Shown piece by piece: positions 1-8,962 of a DNA stretch of 64,000 nt. The stretch is taken from contig JAGAAX010000052.1 of the NCBI GenBank assembly GCA_017614995.1, positions 62,001 through 126,000 on the forward strand, read 5' to 3'. The position numbers and the translations under genes were made by a program. The stretch's first letter is position 1. Each line of letters opens with the position of its first letter. This DNA comes from Spirochaetaceae bacterium (GTDB lineage: Bacteria; Spirochaetota; Spirochaetia; Treponematales; Treponemataceae). The notes beneath the pieces were generated by a model that was not told the DNA's origin, did no database searches, and saw only the letters and a list, made by a program, of their open reading frames with translations.

Positions 1-93
1 GAACAGGACATTGCTACTGAAGACGAAAAAATAGAGCGTTTGCGTGCTTTGGTTTTGCAGGAAGCACTTTCTAACGTTCATTTGGAACTATAG
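1..93 (+). CDS. C-terminal end of an unidentified protein (partial)
   Basis: The window opens inside a reading frame that runs 30 codons and stops at a TAG. The visible tail is charged and probably helical (ends in NVHLEL). Too little is present to name a family. The stop lies 20 bases before clpC on the same strand, so the two genes may be co-transcribed. Confidence 0.6.
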   Translation, partial: EQDIATEDEKIERLRALVLQEALSNVHLEL

Positions 94-113
94 TTAAGTT
101 TCAGAGGTTTGGT

Positions 114-2687
114 ATGTTAAAGGGATTGACCGATAGAGCGAAGAAAATTCTAACTGTGCTTGCACAGGAAGAAGGACGTAAAAACGGCAGCGAACAGCTT
201 CTTCCTGAACATGTGCTTTTGGCAATGCTCAGAAACGGAGAAGGCCGGGCTGTTCTTATATTAAAGTCTTTAAAAGTGAATATTCTTTCGTTTCAGCTTG
301 TGCTTGAGCAGTCTCTGCCTATTAAGTCGTCTTCTATGTCTTTCGGTGATTTGCCCCTTTCAAGGCGGCTTAATACGCTTCTCAATACGGCACAGATTGA
401 AGCAAGAAGCCTGCGCCAGGAATATGTCGGCACAGAGCATCTGCTTTTGGCAGCCATAAGAGAAGAAAAAAGCCCGTGTGCCATATTTTTTGAAAAACAG
501 CACCTTTCTATAGATGATGCAAGAAAAGCTGCTGACATTTTAAATAGAACATCAAACGAAGAAAGCCAATATGCGGAACGCGACCCTGATTTTGCGGCGC
601 AGCCGAGATACCCGGTTTTTCCGCAGATGCAGGCTGCCGGTGCTTCTGGCGGCTTTAATGCACAGCCGGGCAGAGCGCAGACAAACGGCATTTTGAAAAA
701 CTATTCGCGTGATTTAACAGCTCTTGCGCGTGCGCAGAAGCTTGACCCTGTTATCGGGCGCGATGCAGAAATTGCCCGCGTTGTTCAGATTCTTTCAAGA
801 CGTTCAAAGAACAACCCTGTGCTTGTCGGCGAGCCGGGTGTGGGCAAAACCGCAATTGTAGAAGGGCTTGCACAGCGCATAGTTTCTGAAAGAGTACCGA
901 GAAATCTCTGCAAAAAGAGAGTGCTTACGCTTGACCTTGCTTCTGTTGTTGCAGGTACAAAATACCGCGGTGAATTTGAAGAGCGTTTCAAGCGTATTAT
1001 GAAAGAAGCAACCGAAAACAAGAACATAATTCTTTTTATAGATGAACTTCATACATTGATTGGTACAGGCGGTGCAGAAGGCGCAATGGATGCGTCAAAT
1101 CTTTTAAAGCCTGCTTTATCAAGAGGAGAGATTCAGTGTATCGGTGCTACAACATCGAAAGAATTCCGCCAGTATTTTGAAAAAGATGCGGCTCTTGCCC
1201 GCCGTTTTCAGCAGGTAAGGGTAGAAGAGCCGTCTGATGCAGATGTCCGCCTGATTCTTGAAGGGCTTAAAAAGAAGTACGAAGAATTTCATGGCGTTAT
1301 CTACGGCGATGATGTAATAGAGCTGATTATGCGCTACAGCCGCCGCTTTATTACAGACCGCTATTTTCCTGATAAGGCTATCGATGTGCTTGACGAAGCA
1401 GGCTCAATGAAAAAAATTGCGGCTGACATAAGACCTCCTGAACTTGCCGACATTGAATCAAATATTGAGCAGCTTAACAAAGAAAAGCAGCAGCTTGTAA
1501 ACAGCCAGAATTACGAGCGCGCCGCCGAGGTCAGAGACCAGGTGCGCGAGCTTAGACAGAAGCTTGATATTGTGCGCAATTACTGGCAGACAGCCGATGT
1601 AAACGGCTCAAATGTCGTTACTCCAAATGATATTAAGAAAGTGCTTGCAATAATGACAGGCATTCCGCTTGAAAATATTGATACTTCTGAATCTGCAAAG
1701 CTTATAAACATGGAAGCAGAGCTGCATAAGACTGTTGTCGGTCAGAATGAGGCTGTTTCGCTTATAAGCTCTGCAATCAGACGCTCGCGTTCCGGCATTT
1801 CGTCTGTGCGCCGTCCTTTGGGTTCGTTTATCTTCTTAGGTCCTACCGGCGTTGGCAAGACACTGCTTGCAAAAACACTTGCAAAGTTCCTTTTCGGCAC
1901 AGAAGATTCGCTTATCAGAATTGACATGAGCGATTATATGGAAAAGCACAATGCAAGCCGCCTTGTCGGCGCACCGCCGGGTTATGTCGGCTACGAGGAA
2001 GGCGGTGTTCTTACTGAAAAAGTGCGCAAAAATCCGTATTCTGTTGTGCTTCTTGATGAAATTGAAAAGGCTCACCCTGATGTGTTCAATCTGCTTTTGC
2101 AGGTGCTTGAAGAAGGCGAGCTTAAAGACAGCCTTGGTCATTCAGTAAACTTTAGAAACACCGTAATTATAATGACGAGCAACGCCGGTGCAAGAGAGAT
2201 AACTACAGAAAGCAGAGTAGGTTTCTCTAATCTTGAAGCAGGGCTGCTTGAGTACGAGGACATAAAGGCAAATGCCCTTTCAGAATTGAAGAAGCTTTTA
2301 AGACCTGAGCTGTTGAACAGAATTGATGACACTGTTGTGTTTACGGCTCTTTCTAAAGAAGAGGTCGGCGCAATTCTGCACATGCAGCTTAAAGAGCTTG
2401 AGGCGCGCCTTGCAGAGCAGAATCTTTCGCTTGCGGTAAGACCTGCTGCCTGCGGCTATCTTGTAGACAACGGCTACGACCCGCAGTATGGCGCGCGGCC
2501 TATGCGGCGTCTGATTCAGCGGAATATAGAAGACCCGCTTTCTATAAAGCTGCTTTCCGGCGAGGCAGAGGGCAAGTCCGCTGTAATTGTAGATTATAAA
2601 GACGGCGAATTTGTCGTTTCGTTCAAGAAAAGCCCGAAACGCAAAAGCCCTGACCGCACTCACGAAATCGAAAGCGTATTAGTCTAA
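114..2687 (+). CDS. clpC: ATP-dependent Clp protease ATP-binding subunit ClpC
   Basis: AAA+ unfoldase that feeds substrates to ClpP or acts as a disaggregase in the cytoplasm. An N-terminal Clp repeat domain (about residues 1-145) is followed by a first AAA+ module with Walker A GEPGVGKT near residue 239 and ILFIDE Walker B. A UVR coiled-coil segment (about 450-490) follows, typical of ClpC rather than ClpA. The second AAA+ module has GPTGVGKT near 576 and VVLLDEIEKAH. A VGF tripeptide near residue 702 sits where the ClpP-docking loop is in ClpC/ClpA, so partnership with ClpP is likely. Length (857 aa) is normal. The linker around 150-190 is rich in Pro, Gln and Gly. Confidence 0.95.
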   Translation: MLKGLTDRAKKILTVLAQEEGRKNGSEQLLPEHVLLAMLRNGEGRAVLILKSLKVNILSFQLVLEQSLPIKSSSMSFGDLPLSRRLNTLLNTAQIEARSLRQEYVGTEHLLLAAIREEKSPCAIFFEKQHLSIDDARKAADILNRTSNEESQYAERDPDFAAQPRYPVFPQMQAAGASGGFNAQPGRAQTNGILKNYSRDLTALARAQKLDPVIGRDAEIARVVQILSRRSKNNPVLVGEPGVGKTAIVEGLAQRIVSERVPRNLCKKRVLTLDLASVVAGTKYRGEFEERFKRIMKEATENKNIILFIDELHTLIGTGGAEGAMDASNLLKPALSRGEIQCIGATTSKEFRQYFEKDAALARRFQQVRVEEPSDADVRLILEGLKKKYEEFHGVIYGDDVIELIMRYSRRFITDRYFPDKAIDVLDEAGSMKKIAADIRPPELADIESNIEQLNKEKQQLVNSQNYERAAEVRDQVRELRQKLDIVRNYWQTADVNGSNVVTPNDIKKVLAIMTGIPLENIDTSESAKLINMEAELHKTVVGQNEAVSLISSAIRRSRSGISSVRRPLGSFIFLGPTGVGKTLLAKTLAKFLFGTEDSLIRIDMSDYMEKHNASRLVGAPPGYVGYEEGGVLTEKVRKNPYSVVLLDEIEKAHPDVFNLLLQVLEEGELKDSLGHSVNFRNTVIIMTSNAGAREITTESRVGFSNLEAGLLEYEDIKANALSELKKLLRPELLNRIDDTVVFTALSKEEVGAILHMQLKELEARLAEQNLSLAVRPAACGYLVDNGYDPQYGARPMRRLIQRNIEDPLSIKLLSGEAEGKSAVIVDYKDGEFVVSFKKSPKRKSPDRTHEIESVLV

Positions 2688-2723
2688 AGCTGTTCCGTTA
2701 TTCGTGTTATGTGCGGAATTAGC

Positions 2724-2752
2724 TTGACTTAGTAATATTGTTGCCTTATTCT
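2724..2752 (+). promoter_or_regulatory. Candidate sigma-70 promoter of the first chemoreceptor gene
   Basis: TTGACT at 2724-2729 and TATTCT at 2747-2752 are separated by exactly 17 bases. The downstream leader (about 2755-2800) resembles the leader of the second chemoreceptor (TTCTAAAAA, then an AATGTG.ATTGTAATA stretch), suggesting that the duplicated unit included the 5' region. Confidence 0.5.
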
Positions 2753-2806
2753 AAAAAGATAGATTGTAAAAATGTGTATTGTAATATGTTAGAGGGAGTT
2801 TTTTCT

Positions 2807-4675
2807 ATGGACGAAAAAAATAAGGTTGTTACAATTCCTCCATTTCCTAAGCGTTGTACTCTTTGGAGTATCACTTGTTTTGTCGGTTACCAGATTTTCT
2901 TTTGGGCAATTTTTGCTTTCTGCGAGATTTATCCTGTTGACCAGCTTTTAAAGCTTATGACATCTGTGCCTTACATCGTGTTTTTGGTTATTGTAACGGC
3001 TATAGGTGTTTCACTTTCAAGCTTTTACAGGCGTTCATTTGATTTTTTTGACGGCTCGGAGTCTAACCTTGACAGGCTTGCAACCAGGTCAAATCTTATT
3101 ACAGTTATTCAGTTTTGTATAACCATTGCAGCCGCGCTTTTTCTGCCGCTTGCATTTAAGCTTTCTTGCAAAGTTACAGGCATTAAGTGCATTATGCATG
3201 ACGCATGGTTCGGCGCATTAGGTTCTCTGTTCTTTATTTCAACCTATTTTTATGTCCGCTGGCTTCAGTGTTTTGAACAGTGGCTTGACTGGCTGCCTTT
3301 GCGCAAAAAGCACATTTCAATGGGTCTTGTAAGACGCCATGTGCTTGTAGTTATGACCGCAACTATCGCGACAGTTCTTTGCGTGCTGCTTTCATGCAGA
3401 AAACTGGAAATTGGTGCTTGTGAGAATGTAACCCAACATTATCTGACAAAAATTCTGCCGGTGGGTGTTTTCTGCATTCTTTTTTCGATTGTTATTATGG
3501 TTGCCGTAACTCACCATGAATCGAAACGTCTGCGCCATGTTGCAAAGATGATGGAAAAAATGGCTGACAACGATTTTGCGCTTCATAGAGAGCCTATTCA
3601 CAGCCGCGACGACTTTGGTCTTCTTGCAACTTCGATTAACACGCTTATCGTTTCAACAAGAAAATTGCTTTCTACAATTAAAGACACAGCTATTGATTCC
3701 GGCAGACGCGCAGAAATTATGCAGGAAGGTGCTGAATCTACAGCCGCCGCAATTACACAGATTGCAAGCACAATTACACAGATAAGAGAATCTGTAGTAA
3801 ATCAGTCAAGCGGCGTTGAAGAAGCCGGCGCAAGCATACGCCAGATTGAGCAGTCAGTCCGCAAGCTTGACAGCGACGTAAACGAGCAGGTTTCAAGCAT
3901 AGCAGAATCTACAGCCGCTGTTGACGAGATGGTTGCAAACATCCGCTCTGTAAACGAAGTTCTCGAAAAGAACTCTGTAGCCGTAGGCCAGCTCCGCAAC
4001 GCCGCCGAGGACGGACAGAAGAGTGTTACAGAAGCTGTAACATCTTCACAGTCAATCCTTGAAGGCTCAAGCTCACTGCTTGAAGCAACAAAAATCATTC
4101 AGTCTATCGCGTCACAGACAAACCTTCTTGCTATGAACGCGGCAATCGAAGCTGCCCATGCAGGCGAGTCTGGAAAAGGCTTTTCTGTTGTTGCAGATGA
4201 AATCCGAAAGCTTGCCGAGCAGTCAAATATGCAGGGCAAGGCAATCAACTCTGAACTTAAGAGCCTTAACGCCGCAATCGAAAAGGTTTCAGAAAGCACC
4301 AAGCTTGTTCAGAATCATTTCTCAAGCATATACAATCTTGCTGAAACCGTTCAGTTGCAGGAGCGTGTGGTTATTTCCGCGATGGAAGAGCAGCAGGAAG
4401 GCAATACACAGGTTCTTGCCTCAATGGAAAAAATCAACAAGATTGCAGACGAGACCCGCAACAGCTCAAAGGAAATGCTCGCCGGTGCAGCCGAAATTGT
4501 CCGCGAAATGGAAGGACTTACAGAAGCGACCGGACAAATCAATATTGCTATGGGCGAGATGCACGCAAGTTCGGACAAAATCCGCGAACTTGCGCTTGAC
4601 TCAAAGAACAAGTCTGTTGAGAATGCTGACAGCGTAACAATCCTCAAGAACGAAGTCGATAAGTTCAAGCTCTAG
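2807..4675 (+). CDS. Methyl-accepting chemotaxis protein, six-TM sensor (copy 1)
   Basis: Inner-membrane chemoreceptor that would signal to CheA/CheW. The N-terminal 240 residues form about six hydrophobic segments with short loops and no large periplasmic sensor, so the signal is probably sensed in or near the membrane. A HAMP-like stretch ([13 protein letters not shown]) precedes a coiled-coil signalling domain with the hairpin tip [18 protein letters not shown]. The start at 2807 is chosen because AGAGGGAG lies just upstream and because copy 2 begins with the matching [14 protein letters not shown]; an in-frame start 69 bases earlier lacks this support. The signalling half is nearly identical to that of the next gene. 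Ligand unknown. Confidence 0.93.
   Translation: MDEKNKVVTIPPFPKRCTLWSITCFVGYQIFFWAIFAFCEIYPVDQLLKLMTSVPYIVFLVIVTAIGVSLSSFYRRSFDFFDGSESNLDRLATRSNLITVIQFCITIAAALFLPLAFKLSCKVTGIKCIMHDAWFGALGSLFFISTYFYVRWLQCFEQWLDWLPLRKKHISMGLVRRHVLVVMTATIATVLCVLLSCRKLEIGACENVTQHYLTKILPVGVFCILFSIVIMVAVTHHESKRLRHVAKMMEKMADNDFALHREPIHSRDDFGLLATSINTLIVSTRKLLSTIKDTAIDSGRRAEIMQEGAESTAAAITQIASTITQIRESVVNQSSGVEEAGASIRQIEQSVRKLDSDVNEQVSSIAESTAAVDEMVANIRSVNEVLEKNSVAVGQLRNAAEDGQKSVTEAVTSSQSILEGSSSLLEATKIIQSIASQTNLLAMNAAIEAAHAGESGKGFSVVADEIRKLAEQSNMQGKAINSELKSLNAAIEKVSESTKLVQNHFSSIYNLAETVQLQERVVISAMEEQQEGNTQVLASMEKINKIADETRNSSKEMLAGAAEIVREMEGLTEATGQINIAMGEMHASSDKIRELALDSKNKSVENADSVTILKNEVDKFKL
3707..4675 (+). repeat. Duplicated chemoreceptor signalling region, copy 1
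   Basis: These 969 bases match 5888-6856 codon for codon without gaps. I find one amino-acid difference (Thr versus Asn in EAV[T/N]SSQS) over about 322 residues; the DNA differences are otherwise synonymous. Confidence 0.9.
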
Positions 4676-4700
4676 CGCACAGCAATTTAGTATATGTACA

Positions 4701-4733
4701 AAAGCCCGGTTTCTATAGCCGGGCTTTTTTTTT
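4701..4733 (+). terminator. Rho-independent terminator after chemoreceptor copy 1
   Basis: AAAGCCCGG (4701-4709) pairs perfectly with CCGGGCTTT (4719-4727) around a 9-base loop and is followed by a T run. Confidence 0.92.
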
Positions 4734-4739
4734 CGAGCT

Positions 4740-4765
4740 GGTCACTGAGCGCAGTCGAAGTGACC
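4740..4765. repeat. Short REP-like palindrome
   Basis: GGTCACT at 4740-4746 and AGTGACC at 4759-4765 are perfect inverted arms around a core containing GAGCGCAGTCGA. Palindromes with a CACTGAGCGnAGTCGAAGTG core are, from general knowledge, dispersed in intergenic regions of many unrelated bacteria. Only one copy is seen in this window. Confidence 0.5.
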
Positions 4766-4990
4766 ATAATACATGTTTTATTTTATCACATTGTCAAAAT
4801 CAGTATTTTTGTCATTTTAAATATTGACTTAAATTTGATTTTGTTCTAAAAACAATTATATTGTAAATTTCAAAATGTGCATTGTAATACTCAAAAGTTA
4901 GTTATTAAATTTGTCGTGCCGAGAATATGGGCATGGAATTGCTTTGAGCACTCTTTGTTGAGGCAGGGCAGTTAAAAAAGGAGTTTTTCA
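4766..4990. promoter_or_regulatory. AT-rich upstream region of chemoreceptor copy 2
   Basis: No open frame is supported here. Two overlapping promoter-like pairs are visible: TTGACT at 4824, which lacks a good -10 at 17 bases, and TTGATT at 4835-4840 with TATATT at 4857-4862 (16-base spacer). The leader ends in AAAAAAGGAG just before the start codon. The long leader (about 120 bases) is partly similar to the leader of copy 1. Confidence 0.4.
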
Positions 4991-6856
4991 ATGGACGGAA
5001 AAAATCAAGTTGTTACAATACCACCGTTTCCAAAAAGGTGTTTTCTTTGGGGACTCTGCTGTTTTGTTCCTTATCAAGTATTAGCTTGGATTTTTTATGT
5101 TTTTTCTGGAACTTATTCAGCTACAGAAGTATCAAAGCTTATATTTTCAATGCCGTATCTGATTTTTTTGGCATACAGCATAGTTTCTGGCATTATCATT
5201 AACAGATCTTATGTAAAAACCTTTGATTTTTTTGACGGTTCAGATTCAAATTTGATGCGTCTTACTTCAAAAGTCAAATTTATAACAACATTTCAGCTTG
5301 TCGGCACAACCATACTTTCATGTTTTATGCCGATGGCAGTTAAAATTGCATGTAATATGAACGGCATCGAATATATCCGCCATGCAACATGGTTTGGGTT
5401 TATCGGCTCGTTCTTCTTTGTTTCAACGAATTTCTACATTTTCTGGCTTCAGACATTTGAACAGTGGCTTGACTGGCTGCCAATGAAACGAGAAGGTGTC
5501 ACAATGGGTCTTGTAAGACGCCATGTTTTCGTTACGATTACAATTACGCTTTCTGCGGTTCTTCTTGTTATGCTTTCTTACAGAGGAATGGAAACAAATG
5601 CCCTGTCTGTCTGGGACTGCTATAAAACGAGAGTTATTCCATGCGGAATATTCGGTATAATTGTCTGTACGATTATTGTAAGAAATGAGGTTGCACACGA
5701 AGCGCACCGTCTTCATCATGTTGTAAAGATGATGGAGAAAATGGCTGACAATGATTTTGCGCTTCATAGAGAGCCTGTGCAGAGCCGCGACGATTACGGT
5801 CTGCTTGCTTCGGCAATCAATACGCTTGTGCTTTCTACAAGAGATTTGCTTAAAACAATTAAAAATACTGCCGTTGAGTCAGGCGACCGCGCAGAAATCA
5901 TGCAGGAAGGTGCTGAATCTACAGCCGCTGCAATTACACAGATTGCAAGCACAATTACACAGATAAGAGAATCTGTAGTAAATCAGTCAAGCGGCGTTGA
6001 AGAAGCCGGTGCAAGCATACGCCAGATTGAGCAGTCTGTACGCAAGCTTGACAGTGACGTAAACGAGCAGGTTTCAAGCATAGCTGAATCTACCGCTGCT
6101 GTTGACGAGATGGTTGCAAACATCCGCTCTGTAAACGAAGTTCTTGAAAAGAACTCTGTAGCCGTAGGTCAGCTCCGCAACGCCGCCGAGGACGGACAGA
6201 AGAGTGTTACAGAAGCTGTAAATTCATCACAGTCAATTCTTGAAGGTTCAAGCTCACTGCTTGAAGCAACAAAAATTATTCAGTCTATCGCGTCGCAGAC
6301 AAACCTTCTTGCTATGAACGCGGCAATCGAAGCTGCTCATGCAGGCGAGTCTGGAAAAGGCTTCTCTGTTGTTGCAGATGAAATCCGAAAGCTTGCCGAG
6401 CAGTCAAATATGCAGGGCAAGGCAATCAACTCTGAACTTAAGAGCCTTAACGCCGCAATCGAGAAGGTTTCAGAAAGCACCAAGCTTGTTCAGAACCATT
6501 TTTCAAGCATATACAATCTTGCAGAAACCGTTCAGCTTCAGGAGCGTGTGGTTATTTCCGCAATGGAAGAGCAGCAGGAAGGTAACACGCAGGTTCTCGC
6601 CTCAATGGAAAAAATCAACAAGATTGCAGACGAGACGCGCAACAGCTCAAAGGAAATGCTCGCCGGTGCAGCCGAAATTGTCCGCGAAATGGAAGGACTT
6701 ACAGAAGCGACCGGACAGATCAATATTGCTATGGGCGAAATGCACGCAAGTTCGGACAAAATCCGCGAGCTTGCGCTTGACTCAAAGAACAAGTCTGTTG
6801 AAAATGCTGACAGCGTAACAATCCTCAAGAACGAAGTCGACAAGTTCAAGCTCTAA
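4991..6856 (+). CDS. Methyl-accepting chemotaxis protein, six-TM sensor (copy 2)
   Basis: Paralogue of the preceding chemoreceptor with the same architecture: short conserved N-terminus ([11 protein letters not shown]), about six membrane segments, HAMP-like linker and MCP signalling domain. A strong AAGGAG precedes the ATG. The membrane half has diverged substantially from copy 1 while retaining landmarks such as [15 protein letters not shown] and MGLVRRHV, whereas the signalling half differs at a single residue. The two receptors therefore probably detect different cues but give the same output to CheA. The gene ends 17 bases from a convergent gene with no obvious terminator between them. 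Confidence 0.93.
   Translation: MDGKNQVVTIPPFPKRCFLWGLCCFVPYQVLAWIFYVFSGTYSATEVSKLIFSMPYLIFLAYSIVSGIIINRSYVKTFDFFDGSDSNLMRLTSKVKFITTFQLVGTTILSCFMPMAVKIACNMNGIEYIRHATWFGFIGSFFFVSTNFYIFWLQTFEQWLDWLPMKREGVTMGLVRRHVFVTITITLSAVLLVMLSYRGMETNALSVWDCYKTRVIPCGIFGIIVCTIIVRNEVAHEAHRLHHVVKMMEKMADNDFALHREPVQSRDDYGLLASAINTLVLSTRDLLKTIKNTAVESGDRAEIMQEGAESTAAAITQIASTITQIRESVVNQSSGVEEAGASIRQIEQSVRKLDSDVNEQVSSIAESTAAVDEMVANIRSVNEVLEKNSVAVGQLRNAAEDGQKSVTEAVNSSQSILEGSSSLLEATKIIQSIASQTNLLAMNAAIEAAHAGESGKGFSVVADEIRKLAEQSNMQGKAINSELKSLNAAIEKVSESTKLVQNHFSSIYNLAETVQLQERVVISAMEEQQEGNTQVLASMEKINKIADETRNSSKEMLAGAAEIVREMEGLTEATGQINIAMGEMHASSDKIRELALDSKNKSVENADSVTILKNEVDKFKL
5888..6856 (+). repeat. Duplicated chemoreceptor signalling region, copy 2
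   Basis: Gap-free counterpart of 3707-4675. Sequence upstream of 5888 diverges sharply between the two genes, so the boundary of high identity is abrupt and lies inside the coding region. Confidence 0.9.
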
Positions 6857-6873
6857 CGCTGTGCAGGTTGCGC

Positions 6874-7875
6874 TCAATTTGGGCGCACATATTTAAAGCC
6901 GGTGTACGGAAGCCATATTCCGCTGTTTTCAAATGTTACGCTTTCTGAAAGGGCGGCGTGAAACATTGAATGTCGGTACTGTCCCAGAATAAGCGCAAGC
7001 TTTGTGTGCGGACAGTTTTCAGGCTTTTGCGCAAGGTCAGTGTCGGTAAGGCTGTCGAGGTACAGCCTTATTTTTTGCTTTGCATGCTCAAAATATGCGG
7101 CAAGCGTTTCTCTCGGAATTATAAAACCGTCGTCCGGGATAAAGCCGTCGCGGCTTTCTGAAATTATGCTGTAGTTTTCGTCAATTCCGCCAGCCTGCTC
7201 TGCGTTGTAGCTGTATACAAACGGGTTTATAAAGTATCTGTCCATCGAATGAATCATGTGAAACAGATAGCGCGAGTTATTCACGTTATCAAGCAGACTT
7301 GAAAGGTCTGCGCCGCTTATCTGGTCATCGATGTTCTTAAAAAGAATTTCAGTCTGCTGTTTTATTATTTCAATAAGCGGGTTCGGTGTTGTGCTTATTT
7401 TCCGCGCAAAAACCTTGGACTCATCGCCATAAATGGTTTTTGCCTTAAAGATGAAACTAAAGCCGTATTTTTCGTAAAGTCCGTTTTCATCTGATGAGAC
7501 AAAAATTTGCTCTGCATCAGGATAGAGTGCGGCAGCCTGTGAAATGCAGTGTTCTATCAGTCTGCCTGCAAGACGTCTGCCGCGGTATTCTGGAAACGTG
7601 AACACAAAGCCAATCCAGGGCTTTAATGCCGGTGCGTCAATTTCGTCTTTGTCGCAAAATGTGACAAACGAAGCAATGCGCGGCAGACCGTTTTTGTCTT
7701 TGCTTTCTTCGTCCAGCATAAGATAAAGTGCGCCGTTTCCAAGTTTTTCGTGAAAAGTGCCTTCTTTTAAAAGCCCTGTCAAATACGGAATTGCGCGCCA
7801 CAAATTTTCTGCATTTTCAAGCTGCTCAAGAACATCGTCTTTGTGCTCATATTCAAAAAAATTAACGGTTTTCAT
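6874..7875 (-). CDS. GNAT N-acetyltransferase fused to a DinB-like domain
   Basis: Residues 1-155 look like a GNAT acetyltransferase: the acetyl-CoA loop PEYRGRRLAGRLIEHC near residue 95 and LYEKYGFSFIFKAKTIY matching the C-terminal GNAT strand. Residues about 160-333 look like a DinB/YfiT-type helical bundle, with His-containing helices (FHMIHSMDRY, GQYRHSMFHAA) that could bind a metal. The two modules are usually separate proteins. The substrate is unknown; DinB-like proteins often act in thiol transfer or are of unknown function. The gene is alone on this strand, convergent with a chemoreceptor and divergent from an ABC importer. Confidence 0.75.
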   Translation of the reverse strand: MKTVNFFEYEHKDDVLEQLENAENLWRAIPYLTGLLKEGTFHEKLGNGALYLMLDEESKDKNGLPRIASFVTFCDKDEIDAPALKPWIGFVFTFPEYRGRRLAGRLIEHCISQAAALYPDAEQIFVSSDENGLYEKYGFSFIFKAKTIYGDESKVFARKISTTPNPLIEIIKQQTEILFKNIDDQISGADLSSLLDNVNNSRYLFHMIHSMDRYFINPFVYSYNAEQAGGIDENYSIISESRDGFIPDDGFIIPRETLAAYFEHAKQKIRLYLDSLTDTDLAQKPENCPHTKLALILGQYRHSMFHAALSESVTFENSGIWLPYTGFKYVRPN

Positions 7876-7923
7876 GCCGCCATTTTACATAAACCCGGCA
7901 AAATTGTACACCACGCGGAAGGT

Positions 7924-7952
7924 TTGCTATTTTTGGCGCTTGCAAGTATAAT
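7924..7952 (+). promoter_or_regulatory. Promoter of the NitT/TauT-type importer, giving a near-leaderless transcript
   Basis: TTGCTA at 7924-7929, 17 bases, then a consensus TATAAT at 7947-7952. Transcription would begin near 7959, about three bases before the ATG at 7962. No Shine-Dalgarno sequence lies before that ATG. Confidence 0.6.
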
Positions 7953-7961
7953 AAGCGCATT

Positions 7962-8957
7962 ATGAATAGCGTTTCAAAAAAGATTGTCTGTGTTTTATGT
8001 GCTTTAATCGTTTCGGGCGGTTTGTTTGTTTCGGCTTTTGCTGCTAAAGAAAAAACTGCCGCGCCAGAATCAATAAATATGGCTGTGCTTAACGGGCCTA
8101 GCGGAATGTGCTTTGCGTGGCTTTTTGAAAATGTTCCGCAGGTGAACAATACCGCAGTTTCGTATGAAGTCTGCGCAAGCCCTGATGTTTTAATTCCGAA
8201 AATGCTCAAAGGCGAAATTGACATAGGCATTCTGCCGCCAAACGCCGCCGCAAAGATTTATGCAAAACAGCCTGATTCAATTGTGCTTGTGGCTGTAAGC
8301 GGCTTAGGAATGCTGAACCTTGTGTCAACAGATAAGTCTGTAAATTCACTTGAGGACTTAAAAGGCAAAACCGTTTTTGTAGCAGGGCAGGGCTCAACGC
8401 CGGAATACGTTTTCCGCGCAATTCTTGAAAAAAACGGATTCAACACCGGCGACGGAAAAGACGCAATAAAGCTTGATTTCAGTATTCCGGCAAGCGAGAT
8501 GGCAGCCGCCATTGCTTCTGGCAAAATCGAATATGCGGTAATGCCTGAACCTTTTGCGACAGTTGCAGTTTCAAAAGGAAGCTGCTGGCGCGCTTTGGAT
8601 TTGCAGACTTTGTGGAAGTCAAGCTTTGACAAAGACACATTCCCTATGACGGCGGTTGTGGTGCGCAAAGAATTTGCCGCTAAATACCCTAAGACGGTGC
8701 GTGCTTTCTTGAAAGAAGCTGAAAAAGCTGTACTCTGGACAGAGCAGAACCCGAAAGATGCCGCCGCACTTGTAGAAAAGCACACTTTGGGCTTAAAGGC
8801 CGCAATTGCAGAAAAAGCAATTCCGAATTGCGCGTTCAGCTATGTGCCTTCAAAAGAAGCCCGGCCGCTTATTGAAGAGCTGCTCAAAGTCTTTTTGAAT
8901 TATGCACCGGAATCTGTCGGCGGCAGGCTGCCGGATAATCCGTTTTATTTTGAATAG
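7962..8957 (+). CDS. ABC transporter substrate-binding protein, NitT/TauT (SsuA-like) family
   Basis: Exported binding protein. An N-terminal signal peptide (lysine, hydrophobic stretch to about residue 26, AFA before the probable cut) is followed by a type II periplasmic-binding fold. Visible family features are PKMLKGEIDIGILPPNAAAKIYA, SLEDLKGKTVFVAGQGSTPEYV and the late YAVMPEPFATVAV. In this family these segments line the ligand pocket for taurine, alkanesulfonates, nitrate or pyrimidine thiamin precursors; the ligand here cannot be assigned. First gene of a binding protein-permease-ATPase operon. Confidence 0.85.
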   Translation: MNSVSKKIVCVLCALIVSGGLFVSAFAAKEKTAAPESINMAVLNGPSGMCFAWLFENVPQVNNTAVSYEVCASPDVLIPKMLKGEIDIGILPPNAAAKIYAKQPDSIVLVAVSGLGMLNLVSTDKSVNSLEDLKGKTVFVAGQGSTPEYVFRAILEKNGFNTGDGKDAIKLDFSIPASEMAAAIASGKIEYAVMPEPFATVAVSKGSCWRALDLQTLWKSSFDKDTFPMTAVVVRKEFAAKYPKTVRAFLKEAEKAVLWTEQNPKDAAALVEKHTLGLKAAIAEKAIPNCAFSYVPSKEARPLIEELLKVFLNYAPESVGGRLPDNPFYFE

Positions 8958-8962
8958 GCAAG

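Noticed and set aside
4158-4637. Alternative frames repeated in both chemoreceptor genes (4158-4637 and 6339-6818)
   Set aside because: Their similarity to each other only reflects the duplicated MCP signalling sequence in another frame.
3707-6856. Duplicated chemoreceptor block read as a mobile element
   Set aside because: There are no terminal inverted repeats, target duplications or transposase; tandem gene duplication explains it.
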